Part shown: one piece after another, positions 35,391-44,942 of the stretch
Layout: each line of letters opens with the position of its first letter
How positions within the stretch are numbered: position 1 is the first letter of the stretch
Assembly (NCBI GenBank): GCA_030434245.1
Contig: JAUISX010000003.1
Coordinates: 202,001 to 266,000, forward strand
Source: Porphyromonadaceae bacterium W3.11
Lineage (GTDB): Bacteria > Bacteroidota > Bacteroidia > Bacteroidales > Porphyromonadaceae
Direction of reading: 5' to 3'
Length of the DNA stretch: 64,000 nucleotides
Notes under the pieces: generated by a model
The model's input: the letters and a program-made list of their open reading frames with translations, nothing else
Told to the model about the DNA's origin: nothing
Databases searched by the model: none
Made by a program: the position numbers and the translations under genes

Positions 35391-37544
35391 TTACTTATCG
35401 ATACCTACACGATTAAGGATAAAGGCGAACTCAAAGGCGGTATCCTTAATACCGTCATACCGTCCTGTAGCTCCACCGTGACCACTATCCATATTCATGT
35501 GAAGAAGGACAATATTATCATCCGTCTTCAATGAACGTAACTTAGCAATCCACTTTGTTGGCTCATGGAAAAGGACTTGCGAGTCGTTAATACCACCAGT
35601 AATTAGCATGTTGGGGTAATCCTGTGCCTTGACATTATCATATGGGGAGTACGAAAGCATATAATCATAGTACTCCTCCTCATTAGGATTTCCCCACTCC
35701 TCATATTCACCAGTAGTCAGTGGTAGAGTATCATCTAGCATTGTGCTGACCACATCAACAAAAGGCACCTGTGCCACAATGGTCTGATATAGATCGGGGC
35801 GCATATTGGCTACTGCACCCATCAGTAATCCTCCAGCACTACCACCCATTGCTGCCAATTTATTAGCGGAGGTGTACTTCTCATTAATCAACAGCTCGCT
35901 ACATGCGATAAAGTCCGTGAAGGTATTCTTCTTCTTCAGTAGCTTACCATCCTCATACCACTGCTCACCCATATCACTACCTCCGCGAATCTGTGCTAAG
36001 CAATAGACAAACCCTCTATCAATCAAACTAAAGTTGCTGATGCTGAAGTACACATCTGAGCTCACACCATAGCTTCCGTATGAGTAAATGAGTGCTGGAT
36101 GAGTTCCATCCTTCTTCAATCCCTTCTTATACACCACGGCCATAGGGATCTTAACTCCATCCTTCGCAGTTGCCCACAGACGCTCCACCTCGTAGTCATC
36201 AGGATTAAAGCCAGATGGGACCTCCTGCGTCTTCAGCACCACACTCTCTCCATTCGTAATATCATACTCATATAAGGTGGTAGGGCGATTGAGTGAAGTG
36301 TATGAATAGCGTATAGTAGTCACATCATACTCAGGGTTACCGCTTAGGGAAGCCGTGTACACAGGCTCTGGGAATGATATTTTCTTACTCTCACCACCAT
36401 TGATAGGCTTTAATTCAATCTCAGAAAGCCCATTCTTTCGGTACTCAAGAGCGACATAATCCTTTAGAATATCTATCCCCTCTATGCGTACCTCGCTATC
36501 GTGAGGCACAAATTCCTTCCAAGTGCTCCTATCCTCATATCCTTGGAGAGGCATCTCATAGATTTTCCCATTGAGGTTCTCTTTGTCCTTATAGCGTACG
36601 AAGAACTTATCCTTATGTGCATAAACTGAGTACTCAACGCCCTGCTCACGGGGAATAAAGACCTTAAAGGTATCGTTAGGACGGTCGGCAGAGATTAACT
36701 GCTCATCCGAAGTTGTAGAGCTACCGCTATAGATATAGATATACTGATTATTCTTATCACCGCCTACACCAGTAACAAACTTGGGATCCTTCTCCTCATA
36801 AACCAACGTAGCTGATGATTCGTCTAGGGCCTGTCGATATATCTTAGATGGTCTTAAGGTGTGATCAATAGTAGCATAGAAGAGAGTCTTACTATCATTA
36901 GCCCAAGCTACGGAAGTAGCTCCATCTACAGTAAAGCCCACCTCCTCACGAGATGCTAAATCGACCACCTTAAGTGTAAATTCAGCATAAGAGCCTGTCT
37001 CGTTATAGAAGTATGCCACCTTGCTATTATCAGGACTTATATTATATCCACTAAAGATAAAAGCGGGTTTTCCCTCAGCTAGTTGATTGATATCCAACAC
37101 TACCTCTTCAGGAGCCTCCATGGATCCCTTACGACGTAGATAAGTACGATATTGCTTACCCTTCTCTGAACGACTGTAATAGTAGTAGCCATTTCGATAT
37201 GATGGATAGCTTTCATCATCCTCCTTCATTCGCCCTAATATCTCATTATAAATGGTCTGCTGAAGTGCCTCTGTTGAGGCCATAACCTCTTGGGTGTAAG
37301 CATTCTCAGCTTTGATATAGTCGATAACCTTAGGATTACTCTTATCTTTCATCCAAAAGTAATTATCGATACGATTATGCCCAAACTCTGTCATGGTATC
37401 TGGAATAACCTCTGCCAGAGGGGCCGCATGGAAATCTGATTGTTTCAAAATAGTAACTTTTTCATCTTTTGACTTACCTGTATTGCAGGATGCAAAAACA
37501 AGTAATGCCACCACAAAGAGTGGCAAATAATAAATTCGTTTCAT
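35391..37544 (-). CDS. S9A prolyl oligopeptidase family protein (oligopeptidase B-like), lipoprotein
   Basis: This is a serine oligopeptidase of 717 residues. Unlike cytoplasmic oligopeptidase B it starts with a lipoprotein signal (MKRIYYLPLFVVALLVFASC), so it is probably anchored in the periplasm or outer membrane. A seven-bladed propeller (about 75-440) precedes the alpha/beta-hydrolase domain with nucleophile Ser569 in GGSAGGLLMG and His689 in DSGHGG. An Asp in GGINDSQVLFHEP is a good candidate for the third member. It likely trims peptides to dipeptides or basic-residue ends, feeding amino acid fermentation. It is monocistronic with its own terminator. Confidence 0.92.
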   Translation of the reverse strand: MKRIYYLPLFVVALLVFASCNTGKSKDEKVTILKQSDFHAAPLAEVIPDTMTEFGHNRIDNYFWMKDKSNPKVIDYIKAENAYTQEVMASTEALQQTIYNEILGRMKEDDESYPSYRNGYYYYSRSEKGKQYRTYLRRKGSMEAPEEVVLDINQLAEGKPAFIFSGYNISPDNSKVAYFYNETGSYAEFTLKVVDLASREEVGFTVDGATSVAWANDSKTLFYATIDHTLRPSKIYRQALDESSATLVYEEKDPKFVTGVGGDKNNQYIYIYSGSSTTSDEQLISADRPNDTFKVFIPREQGVEYSVYAHKDKFFVRYKDKENLNGKIYEMPLQGYEDRSTWKEFVPHDSEVRIEGIDILKDYVALEYRKNGLSEIELKPINGGESKKISFPEPVYTASLSGNPEYDVTTIRYSYTSLNRPTTLYEYDITNGESVVLKTQEVPSGFNPDDYEVERLWATAKDGVKIPMAVVYKKGLKKDGTHPALIYSYGSYGVSSDVYFSISNFSLIDRGFVYCLAQIRGGSDMGEQWYEDGKLLKKKNTFTDFIACSELLINEKYTSANKLAAMGGSAGGLLMGAVANMRPDLYQTIVAQVPFVDVVSTMLDDTLPLTTGEYEEWGNPNEEEYYDYMLSYSPYDNVKAQDYPNMLITGGINDSQVLFHEPTKWIAKLRSLKTDDNIVLLHMNMDSGHGGATGRYDGIKDTAFEFAFILNRVGIDK

Positions 37545-37948
37545 AAAAATTAGTTCTAGTAGTTTGGTCGTTTTATTTTAGTGTAAAGATAAATACATTT
37601 TACCAAATTATTCAAAGGGTAGACTTTTTCTTCATAAATAGCATAAAGTTCTTTAATCTCTTCTACCCATACCGCTGAAATATTGTACCGTTACTTTCAA
37701 ATTATTCTACCGGTATGCTATTCCTCAAAAATTTCACAGGTATTAATTAATAACTGATATTCATTATACGATGGAGATATTATCCCTAGAAGGGATTACG
37801 ACTATTGTCATTCATCACAGACGTTCCACACAAGCCTGCCTAAAATCATTCATCGGGCGGACAAAACGTGTGTGTCATATAGTTAAATGGCACAAGAATG
37901 ACTTAAATCATCATACATTTTTACCATCAGAATACATCTACTACACTC
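37545..37948. other. divergent intergenic stretch with a partial repeat
   Basis: This lies between the S9 peptidase and the Fic operator. At about 37713-37765 it carries a segment (ATGCTATTCCT...ATTAATTAA...AACTGAT) resembling 51178-51231 upstream of the metalloprotease gene. A plus-strand open frame (37771-37986) is short and resembles nothing known; I do not call it a gene. Confidence 0.45.
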
Positions 37949-37985
37949 CAATTCTTTCCAATCCTTTGAGAATTGGAAAGAATTG
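37949..37985 (+). promoter_or_regulatory. palindromic operator spanning the -33 region of the fic promoter
   Basis: CAATTCTTTCCAAT (37949-37962) pairs with ATTGGAAAGAATTG (37972-37985), a perfect 14-bp inverted repeat. Its 9-nt centre contains TTTG (37965-37968). Nineteen bases further on lies TACCTTTG (37988-37995), a consensus -7 box. The palindrome is therefore centred on the -33 box and would block the promoter if bound by a dimer. A near-identical palindrome follows the gene at 39335. Confidence 0.72.
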
Positions 37986-37995
37986 AATACCTTTG
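37965..37995 (+). promoter_or_regulatory. fic promoter (-33 TTTG, N19, -7 TACCTTTG)
   Basis: Both Bacteroidetes promoter elements match consensus at ideal spacing, 32 bp upstream of the fic ATG. Confidence 0.7.
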
Positions 37996-38026
37996 AGACA
38001 TATATTAATTTGAGAAAAAGGTAAAA

Positions 38027-39340
38027 ATGATTGAGGAAGCACCAAAGTTTTCAGATGAAGAGATTATTAAACGTGCACTGGTGAAGGAACCTTTGTTAGA
38101 GGACCTAATCACTGCAGCAAACAATAACTATGAGTATTGGGACACCGTGAAGTATAAAAAAACTCCTAATGGATATACTGCTAAGGACTTATGGTTTTCT
38201 ATAAAAGCATCAAGAATGATGCACGATCAGAAAGTATGGAAAAAATATGGCATCCACTTCAGTCTAACGAATAGGATGCAGGAGTTTTGTCACCAGTTTG
38301 ATATGAATTTTGGTCCTTCGTTAGATTCTAATTCTTTAATCAAAGAAACTAAAGAAGAAAGATATCTTATCAGCTCATTAATGGAGGAAGCTATCTCATC
38401 AAGTCAGATGGAAGGTGCCTCTACCACGAGAAAGGTCGCAAAGGAGATGCTTAGGAAGAAAAGAACTCCCAAAGATAAATCACAACAAATGATTCATAAC
38501 AATTATCAGACAATACAATATATCGTTGATAATAAAAGTGAACCATTGACTAGTGAAAGGCTGCTCAAGATACATCGTTTAATAACAGATAATACATTGG
38601 ACGAAAGTGACACCGGGCGATTTCGAGAGGATGACAATGTCGTAGTAGAAAATGGGATAACACATGAAGTCGTGCATACGCCACCATCATATAAAGACAT
38701 TCCTCAGTTTATCGAAGATCTATGTGATTTCTTTAATAACAAGAACCCTACTTTTTTTATTCATCCAGTCATTAAAGGAATTATTATTCATTTTATGATT
38801 GCCTATATGCATCCTTTTGTTGATGGTAATGGGCGAACAGCGAGAGCCATGTTTTATTGGTATATGCTGAAAGAAGAGTATTCGCTAACGGAATACCTCT
38901 CTATATCCAGAATTATTTCAAGGCGTAAAAAGAAATACGAAAAAACTTTTCTGTACTCAGAAGCAGACAACTTGGATATTGGGTACTTTATTACCTACAA
39001 TTTATCAATTATAGAGACTGCTTTTGAAGAATTAAAAAAATACATCGAGAGAAAAATTGAAGAGAAAAATGCAGCCTACGATTTTTTAACCATTGGCAAC
39101 ATCAATGAACGTCAAGCTCAATTATTAAAGATGTATGCAGATGATCCTAAACTCTTGCTTACGGTCAAGGATTTAGAAATAAAATTTTCTATCAGTCCGA
39201 CAACAGCAAAGTCAGACATAAATGGGTTACTAGACTTAGGGCTCCTGACAGAATTTTCTTTCAATAAAGTAAAAAAGGGCTACCGAAAAAGCGTAGAATT
39301 TGACGACATCATCAAAAACAAACTTACTCCCAGTCTCTAA
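38027..39340 (+). CDS. Fic-domain protein with C-terminal winged helix
   Basis: Fic proteins transfer AMP (or related groups) from nucleotides onto target proteins. The 437-residue product has an N-terminal helical region and an inhibitory motif SSSQMEG (form [S/T]xxxE[G/N], about residue 125). The Fic core follows with the full active-site motif HPFVDGNGRTARAMF (about 263-277). The last 90 residues look like a winged helix (LTVKDLEIKFSISPTTAKSDINGLLDLGLL). The intact catalytic loop means it should be active once the inhibitory Glu is displaced. The DNA-binding-like tail and the flanking palindromes suggest autoregulation (inference). No antitoxin-like partner gene is adjacent. Confidence 0.92.
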   Translation: MIEEAPKFSDEEIIKRALVKEPLLEDLITAANNNYEYWDTVKYKKTPNGYTAKDLWFSIKASRMMHDQKVWKKYGIHFSLTNRMQEFCHQFDMNFGPSLDSNSLIKETKEERYLISSLMEEAISSSQMEGASTTRKVAKEMLRKKRTPKDKSQQMIHNNYQTIQYIVDNKSEPLTSERLLKIHRLITDNTLDESDTGRFREDDNVVVENGITHEVVHTPPSYKDIPQFIEDLCDFFNNKNPTFFIHPVIKGIIIHFMIAYMHPFVDGNGRTARAMFYWYMLKEEYSLTEYLSISRIISRRKKKYEKTFLYSEADNLDIGYFITYNLSIIETAFEELKKYIERKIEEKNAAYDFLTIGNINERQAQLLKMYADDPKLLLTVKDLEIKFSISPTTAKSDINGLLDLGLLTEFSFNKVKKGYRKSVEFDDIIKNKLTPSL

Positions 39341-39377
39341 TTCTTTCCAATACTTTGAGAATTGGAAAGAATTAGAG
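39335..39377 (+). repeat. second copy of the fic palindrome, overlapping the stop codon
   Basis: CTCTAATTCTTTCCAAT (39335-39351) pairs with ATTGGAAAGAATTAGAG (39361-39377), a perfect 17-bp stem with a 9-nt loop. Loop and inner arms match the upstream copy at 37949 except for single bases. No -7 box follows it. It may act as a terminator or a second protein-binding site. Confidence 0.7.
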
Positions 39378-39470
39378 AGTATAGTAAAGGACGAGTTAGT
39401 ATCAACAATAGACTCTGACCAAAGCGAACTAGTGGAGGACTACGACCTAAACGATCTCTAAATTAGAAAA

Positions 39471-39502
39471 GGTATGCCAGTATCTGATGACCCTGGCATA
39501 CC
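39471..39502. terminator. bidirectional terminator between fic and the efflux operon
   Basis: GGTATGCCAG (39471-39480) pairs with CTGGCATACC (39493-39502). It lies between two convergent transcription units, 83 bp beyond the tolC-type stop on the minus strand. Confidence 0.65.
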
Positions 39503-39584
39503 ATCGACCTAACTGAAGTGGTATGAGCTCCAAATTAGGACTACAAAATAAACAAAGAACTACATTTGAAAATATTTATGTGAT

Positions 39585-41063
39585 TTACTCATGAATCATA
39601 CGATTGAAGTCCCTCTCTAGGTCACGATCATTTTGGTAATCATAGAGGGTCAGACTACGAATCTGATGGAAGTAATACCAGTATAGGAAAAGCTCATTGA
39701 TGTACTTCGCACGTGCATTATCCTTTGAGAGTTGGGCATCGGCTAGGTCTAGGGTATTTATCTTCCCTATCAAGAAGCTCTCTACGGAGGTGCTGTATCT
39801 CTTCTGGGCGATTTCGTCAGAGGTCTTAGCGATAGCTAATTGCTCCGCTTGGTTATTGTACTTCTCTACGAGTAAGAAGAGGTCTTGATTGAAGTCGATT
39901 TGCTCTTTCTTTAACTGAGCTGACATCACCTCTCTATTGGACTCAGCCACTCTTACCTGCCCTTTTCTCTTTCCCCAATCTAGCAGGGGTATCTTAACCC
40001 CCACCTGTACCACTTGGTAGTCAATGAGATTTTGATATGCTGGACGGAACTGCAAGTCTTGTCCAGTATAGCCAACTGAAGCATAGAGCGAGATTTGTCT
40101 AAGGTTACCTTTCGCTTGTGCCACCTGATAGTCGGCCTCCAGCTGCCTTCGGCGGATGCTATGTAGGAGCGGATTATTGGCGTGTGCTTTATTCAGAACA
40201 TCATCATAACTGATACTAGGATAGCCCACATCGGAAGGGACATCCACCATCACTTGCTCCTGCTCGTTCATTCCTAAAAAGCTAGTGAGTGCAAACATCG
40301 ATGCCTTATGCTCAGACTGAGCCGAGGTAAAGCGGCTCTCCGCTTGAAGAGCCGAAAGCTCTAGTTGGAGCAACTCATTCTGTGAGATCTGCCCCATCTC
40401 TCGGCGTGCCTTAGCAACCTCGTGGATACGCTGTGCGTTCTTGAGGTTTTGCTCCGCTATCTTGAGGTTCTCTTGCGAGAGAAGCAGCGAGAAGTATAAC
40501 TGGATGGCACGTAGTGTCACATTCTCTACATCATTGAGATATTGAGCCTGTGCTTCCTTGTACTTCACGGGTTCTATCTTCCGATCCCACTTGATATGAT
40601 TGACCCCAAAAAGTGGTTGCTCTAGAGTAATCCCAACAGGGACACTGAGGAACTGACGATTTAGGCTCTTCGTCAAGGGGTCAAGATACTGTAAGGACGA
40701 ACTAAGACGTACTTTACCACCTGTGAGCCATATATTCTGCTCGACAGACATCTCACCTGACAACTGCAGGGAGTTAGTCCGGACAAACTTATAGGAGCCA
40801 TCCGACTCTTGATAAGGATTGTAGCTCCTTCGGAAGTCGGGTAGAGTGGCTGCAAAACTGACCTCTGGCAGTAGGTTAGCCTTGTAGGTCCTATGGGTCC
40901 AATAGGCTTTTTTAAGTTGATTGGATGCTACTTGAGCCTCCACCGAATTTCTATGTGCTCTGCTGATGGCTTCGTCTAGTGAGACCACCTGCTGCCCAAA
41001 GGCAGAGGTTGAACTCACTACGACGAGCATCATAGAAAAAAGTATTAATCGCTTCATCTTCAT
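39585..41063 (-). CDS. TolC-family outer membrane efflux protein
   Basis: This is the outer-membrane channel of the tripartite export system encoded upstream. The 492-residue product has a signal peptide (to about AFGQ, residue 24) and two OEP repeats rich in long helices, such as AEQNLKNAQRIHEVAKARREMGQIS and EIAQKRYSTSVESFLIGKINTLDLADAQ. The latter is a canonical TolC hairpin segment. No lipobox is present. It is the last gene of the minus-strand operon and starts 42 bp after the final permease. A small GGCAC/GTGCC hairpin lies in the gap. Confidence 0.92.
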   Translation of the reverse strand: MKMKRLILFSMMLVVVSSTSAFGQQVVSLDEAISRAHRNSVEAQVASNQLKKAYWTHRTYKANLLPEVSFAATLPDFRRSYNPYQESDGSYKFVRTNSLQLSGEMSVEQNIWLTGGKVRLSSSLQYLDPLTKSLNRQFLSVPVGITLEQPLFGVNHIKWDRKIEPVKYKEAQAQYLNDVENVTLRAIQLYFSLLLSQENLKIAEQNLKNAQRIHEVAKARREMGQISQNELLQLELSALQAESRFTSAQSEHKASMFALTSFLGMNEQEQVMVDVPSDVGYPSISYDDVLNKAHANNPLLHSIRRRQLEADYQVAQAKGNLRQISLYASVGYTGQDLQFRPAYQNLIDYQVVQVGVKIPLLDWGKRKGQVRVAESNREVMSAQLKKEQIDFNQDLFLLVEKYNNQAEQLAIAKTSDEIAQKRYSTSVESFLIGKINTLDLADAQLSKDNARAKYINELFLYWYYFHQIRSLTLYDYQNDRDLERDFNRMIHE

Positions 41064-41105
41064 TTTTTATATTATGGTGTCGCAGGCACGAAGTGCCACG
41101 CTCAC

Positions 41106-42338
41106 TTATTCTTCCCGCAGTGCTTCAGCAGGTGGGATACGCTTCGTCTTACGGGTCGGTAGCCATACCGCCAAGAGCACTGTGCCAAGCATCGTAAATA
41201 TTGTAATGACTAACCCTCCAACGTATCTCTTAAGGTCCAATGGAATCAACTCCACGGATGGAATTTCGTAATGGAAGAGAAGCCACATCACGATAGCGGC
41301 TAAAAACACCCCTATCACCATCATCATCGTCGCCTCAAGCATAAAGAGCCTCTGGGTACCACTAGGAGTAGAACCATAGGAAATCCTAAGGCCAATCTGA
41401 CTCCTACGCTTCACTGTACGGTACCAAAAGACCCCCGCAACACCCAATAGGATATTCGCCAGAAGGAATAGGAGTACAAAGAGCTCCGAAAAAGCCTCTA
41501 ATCTTGCTTGCTCCCACTCCACCTGTTCAGCATCAGGATTGTATTCGATTGACTTAAACCTAAAGTTATTCAGCACCAGTTTTGGAGCCATTTCTTTTTT
41601 GAATCGTTCTTTGAATTGAGGAGTACATTCTGGCTTCACTCTTATTCCTACCTCTATAGCAAATACACTATTAATTGATAGGTCCAGAGGTTTGATATTA
41701 GTGATGAATACTGGCACGCTGCATTGAAATTTTGATTGTCGAATAGGCTTCACAGCCCCTTGAATGATTTGATCAGGGGTTTTAAACTCTTCATCCTGAA
41801 AGAGCGTATCTCCCAATTGAATGCCACGTTCTTGATAATCTTGCGTGATAATCAATTGGCCATTTTCCAAAATCTTTTTCAAATTCTCAATAGAATCACT
41901 TACGGGTTCGTATCTATATACCTGAAGAAAATCTGGGGTAATCTTTTTGAATGGGGCGAAATCTTTACTGATGAAGTTTCGAGCAAAAATATTCATCCCC
42001 ATCATTGATCTGCTGTGGGGTCTCGCAGCGATAGAAAGAGATACGTACTCAACACCTGAAAACTCCTCAATCCTTTTCTTAATTTCTAATAAGTTATCAG
42101 CTCTCTGATCTGAAGTTACCCCTTCAATGAATTCTATATGATCAGGCTGTAACTCATCCAACTCCACATTGTATGTATTTGTGATATCATAGCCTTTAGG
42201 GCTACTATAGAGGCGGCCCCTACAATAAAGCATATCAGCGATGTACCACAATACGGTAGCAATAATAAAGAGCTCAATGACGATAATTGCATTTTGCTTA
42301 CGCTCTTTCCAAACTATCTTAAATATATGCTTAATCAT
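41106..42338 (-). CDS. MacB/FtsX-type ABC permease, second member of pair 3 (type B)
   Basis: This is an inner-membrane permease of the MacB type: one N-terminal helix (about 18-36), a large periplasmic domain, and three C-terminal helices (about 283-303, 335-360 and 372-393). The 410 residues begin MIKHIFKIVWKERKQN and end RKTKRIPPAEALREE, nearly the same as the permease at 43669. No ATPase domain is fused. It follows the 42345 gene by 6 bp. As a type-B member it probably pairs with the type-A permease just upstream; the substrate is unknown. Confidence 0.88.
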   Translation of the reverse strand: MIKHIFKIVWKERKQNAIIVIELFIIATVLWYIADMLYCRGRLYSSPKGYDITNTYNVELDELQPDHIEFIEGVTSDQRADNLLEIKKRIEEFSGVEYVSLSIAARPHSRSMMGMNIFARNFISKDFAPFKKITPDFLQVYRYEPVSDSIENLKKILENGQLIITQDYQERGIQLGDTLFQDEEFKTPDQIIQGAVKPIRQSKFQCSVPVFITNIKPLDLSINSVFAIEVGIRVKPECTPQFKERFKKEMAPKLVLNNFRFKSIEYNPDAEQVEWEQARLEAFSELFVLLFLLANILLGVAGVFWYRTVKRRSQIGLRISYGSTPSGTQRLFMLEATMMMVIGVFLAAIVMWLLFHYEIPSVELIPLDLKRYVGGLVITIFTMLGTVLLAVWLPTRKTKRIPPAEALREE

Positions 42339-42344
42339 CTGGTA

Positions 42345-43658
42345 CTATTCATCATAAAGGTTTTGTATTATATTACTCCTTGCATACCTGATAGCAGGAA
42401 CAATGGCAGAAATTAAGTTAAGAAGCAAGCAGAAGAGGATTGCTAAAATCAAAACTCTTGGCTGCAAAAGATTCCAGAGGGAAATATTTAGCTCTCCAAA
42501 ATTGTATCCTTTGAATAATATCTTGCTAAGCCCGAATACCCCCCATATAGACAATAGGAAGCCAAAGATTGAGCCAATAATCGTAAAGAGCAAACTCTCC
42601 CAAATAACTTGCCATAAAATATTATGGGTGGTAGCTCCATAAGCTCTCCTTACCCCGATCTCATGGGCACGCCGATTCATTCTCGAATTGGTCATCAAGC
42701 TTAGATTTATAGCTGGAACAACCAAAAACAAAAGAAGTAGAGCAAAAATTCTGCGATACATTGCTTTTGTTTTTGGCTCTTGATCGCTCCTTCTTAATTT
42801 TGATTCCCGATATGTATCAGGCTGTGAATATATATTCACTTCTGTATTAGGAGTATGTGATAAAAATTCATCAAGTTTTTCTTTGACTTCATTACGGATA
42901 TCTTTGAAGTTACGTTTACTTTTTGCTAATAATATCACACTAAATCCTCCAGATATCTCATCTCGATCTTCTTGTGAAATAAGTGAAGTTGAAGTATGTG
43001 GAATCCACATCGAGGCTTGTGCATAAGTGGCTAGGCTTGAAGGTGTCTCTACTACTCCGCAGACTTCAAATTCCTCTCCTTTATGAATGTAAAACCTACG
43101 CCCCAACACATCTGCTGATCCAAAGAGTTTCAAAGCAAATGCTTTAGACAACACAGCTTTCTTTGCCATAGACTCCACATCACTATTGGTAAATGCAGAC
43201 CCTGTTAAGAATCTAAATTCAAAGCACTTCCAATATTCTGAATTACACAAAAAAGCTAAAACATCGAGTGCCTCGTCCGAATCAGTAAGTTTAGCTTCAC
43301 TATATTCGTATTGAAAGAATCCAATGGCTTCAGGTGTTTTCATTGGAACAAAAACTTTAGAAATCAATTGGTATCCCAATGGTCCAGTGTTTGTATTAGT
43401 TGTGGTTATAGTCTTAGTGGACCCATCTTGATCAGGCTCCGAAGTACTTTGTGTCGTGGTCTTAACCGATGCTCTTTTTATGATTAGCATACGGTCTCTT
43501 TTGGTTTCGGGTGGTAGGTGCCCATACTTCACATTTTCTGTCATCACCTGCACCATGATCATGCAGATGGAGAGGGCTGTACCGAGTATCGTGATGATAC
43601 TCAGCACAGGATTCTCCCGCAGGATCCGCCACGCTTGTTTAAAGTATTGCTTTATCAT
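42345..43658 (-). CDS. MacB/FtsX-type ABC permease, first member of pair 3 (type A)
   Basis: This 437-residue permease has the N-terminal helix at about 20-38, a periplasmic MacB core and three C-terminal helices. The start MIKQYFKQAWRILRENP is identical to that of the permease at 44943, over an unbroken 77-bp DNA identity. A Ser/Thr-rich insert (about residues 70-95, KTTTQSTSEPDQ) is specific to this copy. RAYGATTHNILWQVIWESL is the FtsX coupling segment. It lies 10 bp after the 43669 gene and 6 bp before the 41106 gene. Confidence 0.88.
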   Translation of the reverse strand: MIKQYFKQAWRILRENPVLSIITILGTALSICMIMVQVMTENVKYGHLPPETKRDRMLIIKRASVKTTTQSTSEPDQDGSTKTITTTNTNTGPLGYQLISKVFVPMKTPEAIGFFQYEYSEAKLTDSDEALDVLAFLCNSEYWKCFEFRFLTGSAFTNSDVESMAKKAVLSKAFALKLFGSADVLGRRFYIHKGEEFEVCGVVETPSSLATYAQASMWIPHTSTSLISQEDRDEISGGFSVILLAKSKRNFKDIRNEVKEKLDEFLSHTPNTEVNIYSQPDTYRESKLRRSDQEPKTKAMYRRIFALLLLFLVVPAINLSLMTNSRMNRRAHEIGVRRAYGATTHNILWQVIWESLLFTIIGSIFGFLLSIWGVFGLSKILFKGYNFGELNISLWNLLQPRVLILAILFCLLLNLISAIVPAIRYARSNIIQNLYDE

Positions 43659-43668
43659 ATCCTTGTTT

Positions 43669-44928
43669 TTATTCTTCTCTAAGTGCTACTGCAGGTGGTA
43701 TTCGCTTGGTCTTGCGGGTAGGCATCCACACCGCCAAGAGCACTGCAATGTACATGATGATGGCCGTAATAATAAGGCCTCCAAAATAGCGACGAATATC
43801 CAGAGGGATAATATTTACAGATGGTATCTCCTGCACAAATGCTACAATCATGAGGAGGGCAGCTAATACCATGGCGATGCTCTGAATCAGTACTCCCTCA
43901 AGCAGGAAAACCCCTTGTGCTCCTCTTGGGCTGGACCCAAATGAGATACGCAATCCGATCTGGCTCCTACGGTACACGGTTCGGTACCAGAATACTCCAG
44001 CCACCCCCAATAGGATATTTGCCACTAGGAATAGGAGCATTAACCCTTCGGAGAGAAATTGATTTTTCATATTCTTTTCTTCCCACTCAAATTGGTCGGG
44101 ATTGTAGAGAATATGCTGAAATCTGAAGTTTCCAATCTCCATCATCGGAGCCATTTCTTTTTCAAATCGCTCCGCAAAGCCCTCCATTGCTTCGGGGCGT
44201 ACCCGAATACTGAATTCTAACCCGCTTAACCAACTCTGTACATAACCCCCTAAATCACCGTCTGGCACTTTCTTAACCAACACACCCATCCAAGCTGTTT
44301 GGTACTTAGAATATCGCACGGGTTTGATGAGTCCCTTTACTACTCCTATGCGATATTCTCGTTTACTATCGTAGTATAAGGTGTCGCCCAGTATGGTGTT
44401 ATTATTCTTTTTTGCCAGCTCCTCAAATTCAGTACTCACCAATATATTATCTTCCTCGAGAGCTTTCACCATCTCATCTCTGGTCATCGAAATAGGCTCA
44501 TACCTATACACGTTCACGAAACTTGGTGATACGTACTTTAATAGATAATTAACTGTCTCTTCAAATCTATAGGAATGGGCTGAAGGAGTGATATTACCCG
44601 GTGAGCCTGGTCGGGAAGCTAAGGAGATAGACGCTGCTTCAACCCCTGGGAAATTCTGAATTCGCCCATATATTTCCTTAACCGCCTCTACCTTCTTATC
44701 CGCATCAAAATCCTCTTGATAGTTAGGAGATATCAATGGTAGCTCCTTCAACTGCACCAAAAAGGTATTCTCAATATCAAAGCCTGTAGGGCTCAGGTAG
44801 TTCCTTGTGCGGCAATACATCTGATCCACTACACTCCAGAGGATGAGAGAGATCACGGTGAGCTCCAGAAGAATCACGATATTGTGCTTGCGTTCGTTCC
44901 AAAGAATCTTAAAAATATGCTTAATCAT
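43669..44928 (-). CDS. MacB/FtsX-type ABC permease, second member of pair 2 (type B)
   Basis: The 419-residue type-B permease begins MIKHIFKILWNERKHN and ends RKTKRIPPAVALREE, with the one-plus-three helix layout. The segment GLRISFGSSPRGAQGVFLLEG before the second helix group is the probable coupling region for the ATPase. It is closest in the window to the permease at 41106 and more distant from the one at 46925. It sits 14 bp after its presumed partner at 44943. Confidence 0.88.
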   Translation of the reverse strand: MIKHIFKILWNERKHNIVILLELTVISLILWSVVDQMYCRTRNYLSPTGFDIENTFLVQLKELPLISPNYQEDFDADKKVEAVKEIYGRIQNFPGVEAASISLASRPGSPGNITPSAHSYRFEETVNYLLKYVSPSFVNVYRYEPISMTRDEMVKALEEDNILVSTEFEELAKKNNNTILGDTLYYDSKREYRIGVVKGLIKPVRYSKYQTAWMGVLVKKVPDGDLGGYVQSWLSGLEFSIRVRPEAMEGFAERFEKEMAPMMEIGNFRFQHILYNPDQFEWEEKNMKNQFLSEGLMLLFLVANILLGVAGVFWYRTVYRRSQIGLRISFGSSPRGAQGVFLLEGVLIQSIAMVLAALLMIVAFVQEIPSVNIIPLDIRRYFGGLIITAIIMYIAVLLAVWMPTRKTKRIPPAVALREE

Positions 44929-44942
44929 AACTCTTACCCTCC

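Noticed and set aside
37889-37903. Possible sigma-54 promoter upstream of fic
   Set aside because: TGGCAC is followed at the correct distance by TGAC rather than TTGC, so the essential GC is missing. A good TTTG-N19-TACCTTTG promoter explains fic instead.
37771-37986. 71-codon plus-strand frame before fic
   Set aside because: It runs into the operator palindrome, has no recognisable domain, and would overlap the fic promoter.
39357-39463. Short open frame after fic (ENWKELESIVKDEL...)
   Set aside because: It starts inside the palindrome, has no start codon or ribosome-binding site, and resembles no known protein; probably chance or a remnant.
41083-41097. Sigma-54 site before the tolC-type gene
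   Set aside because: GCA and GTGCCA are present on the plus strand, but the spacing between GC and GG is wrong; the motif is a GGCAC/GTGCC hairpin.
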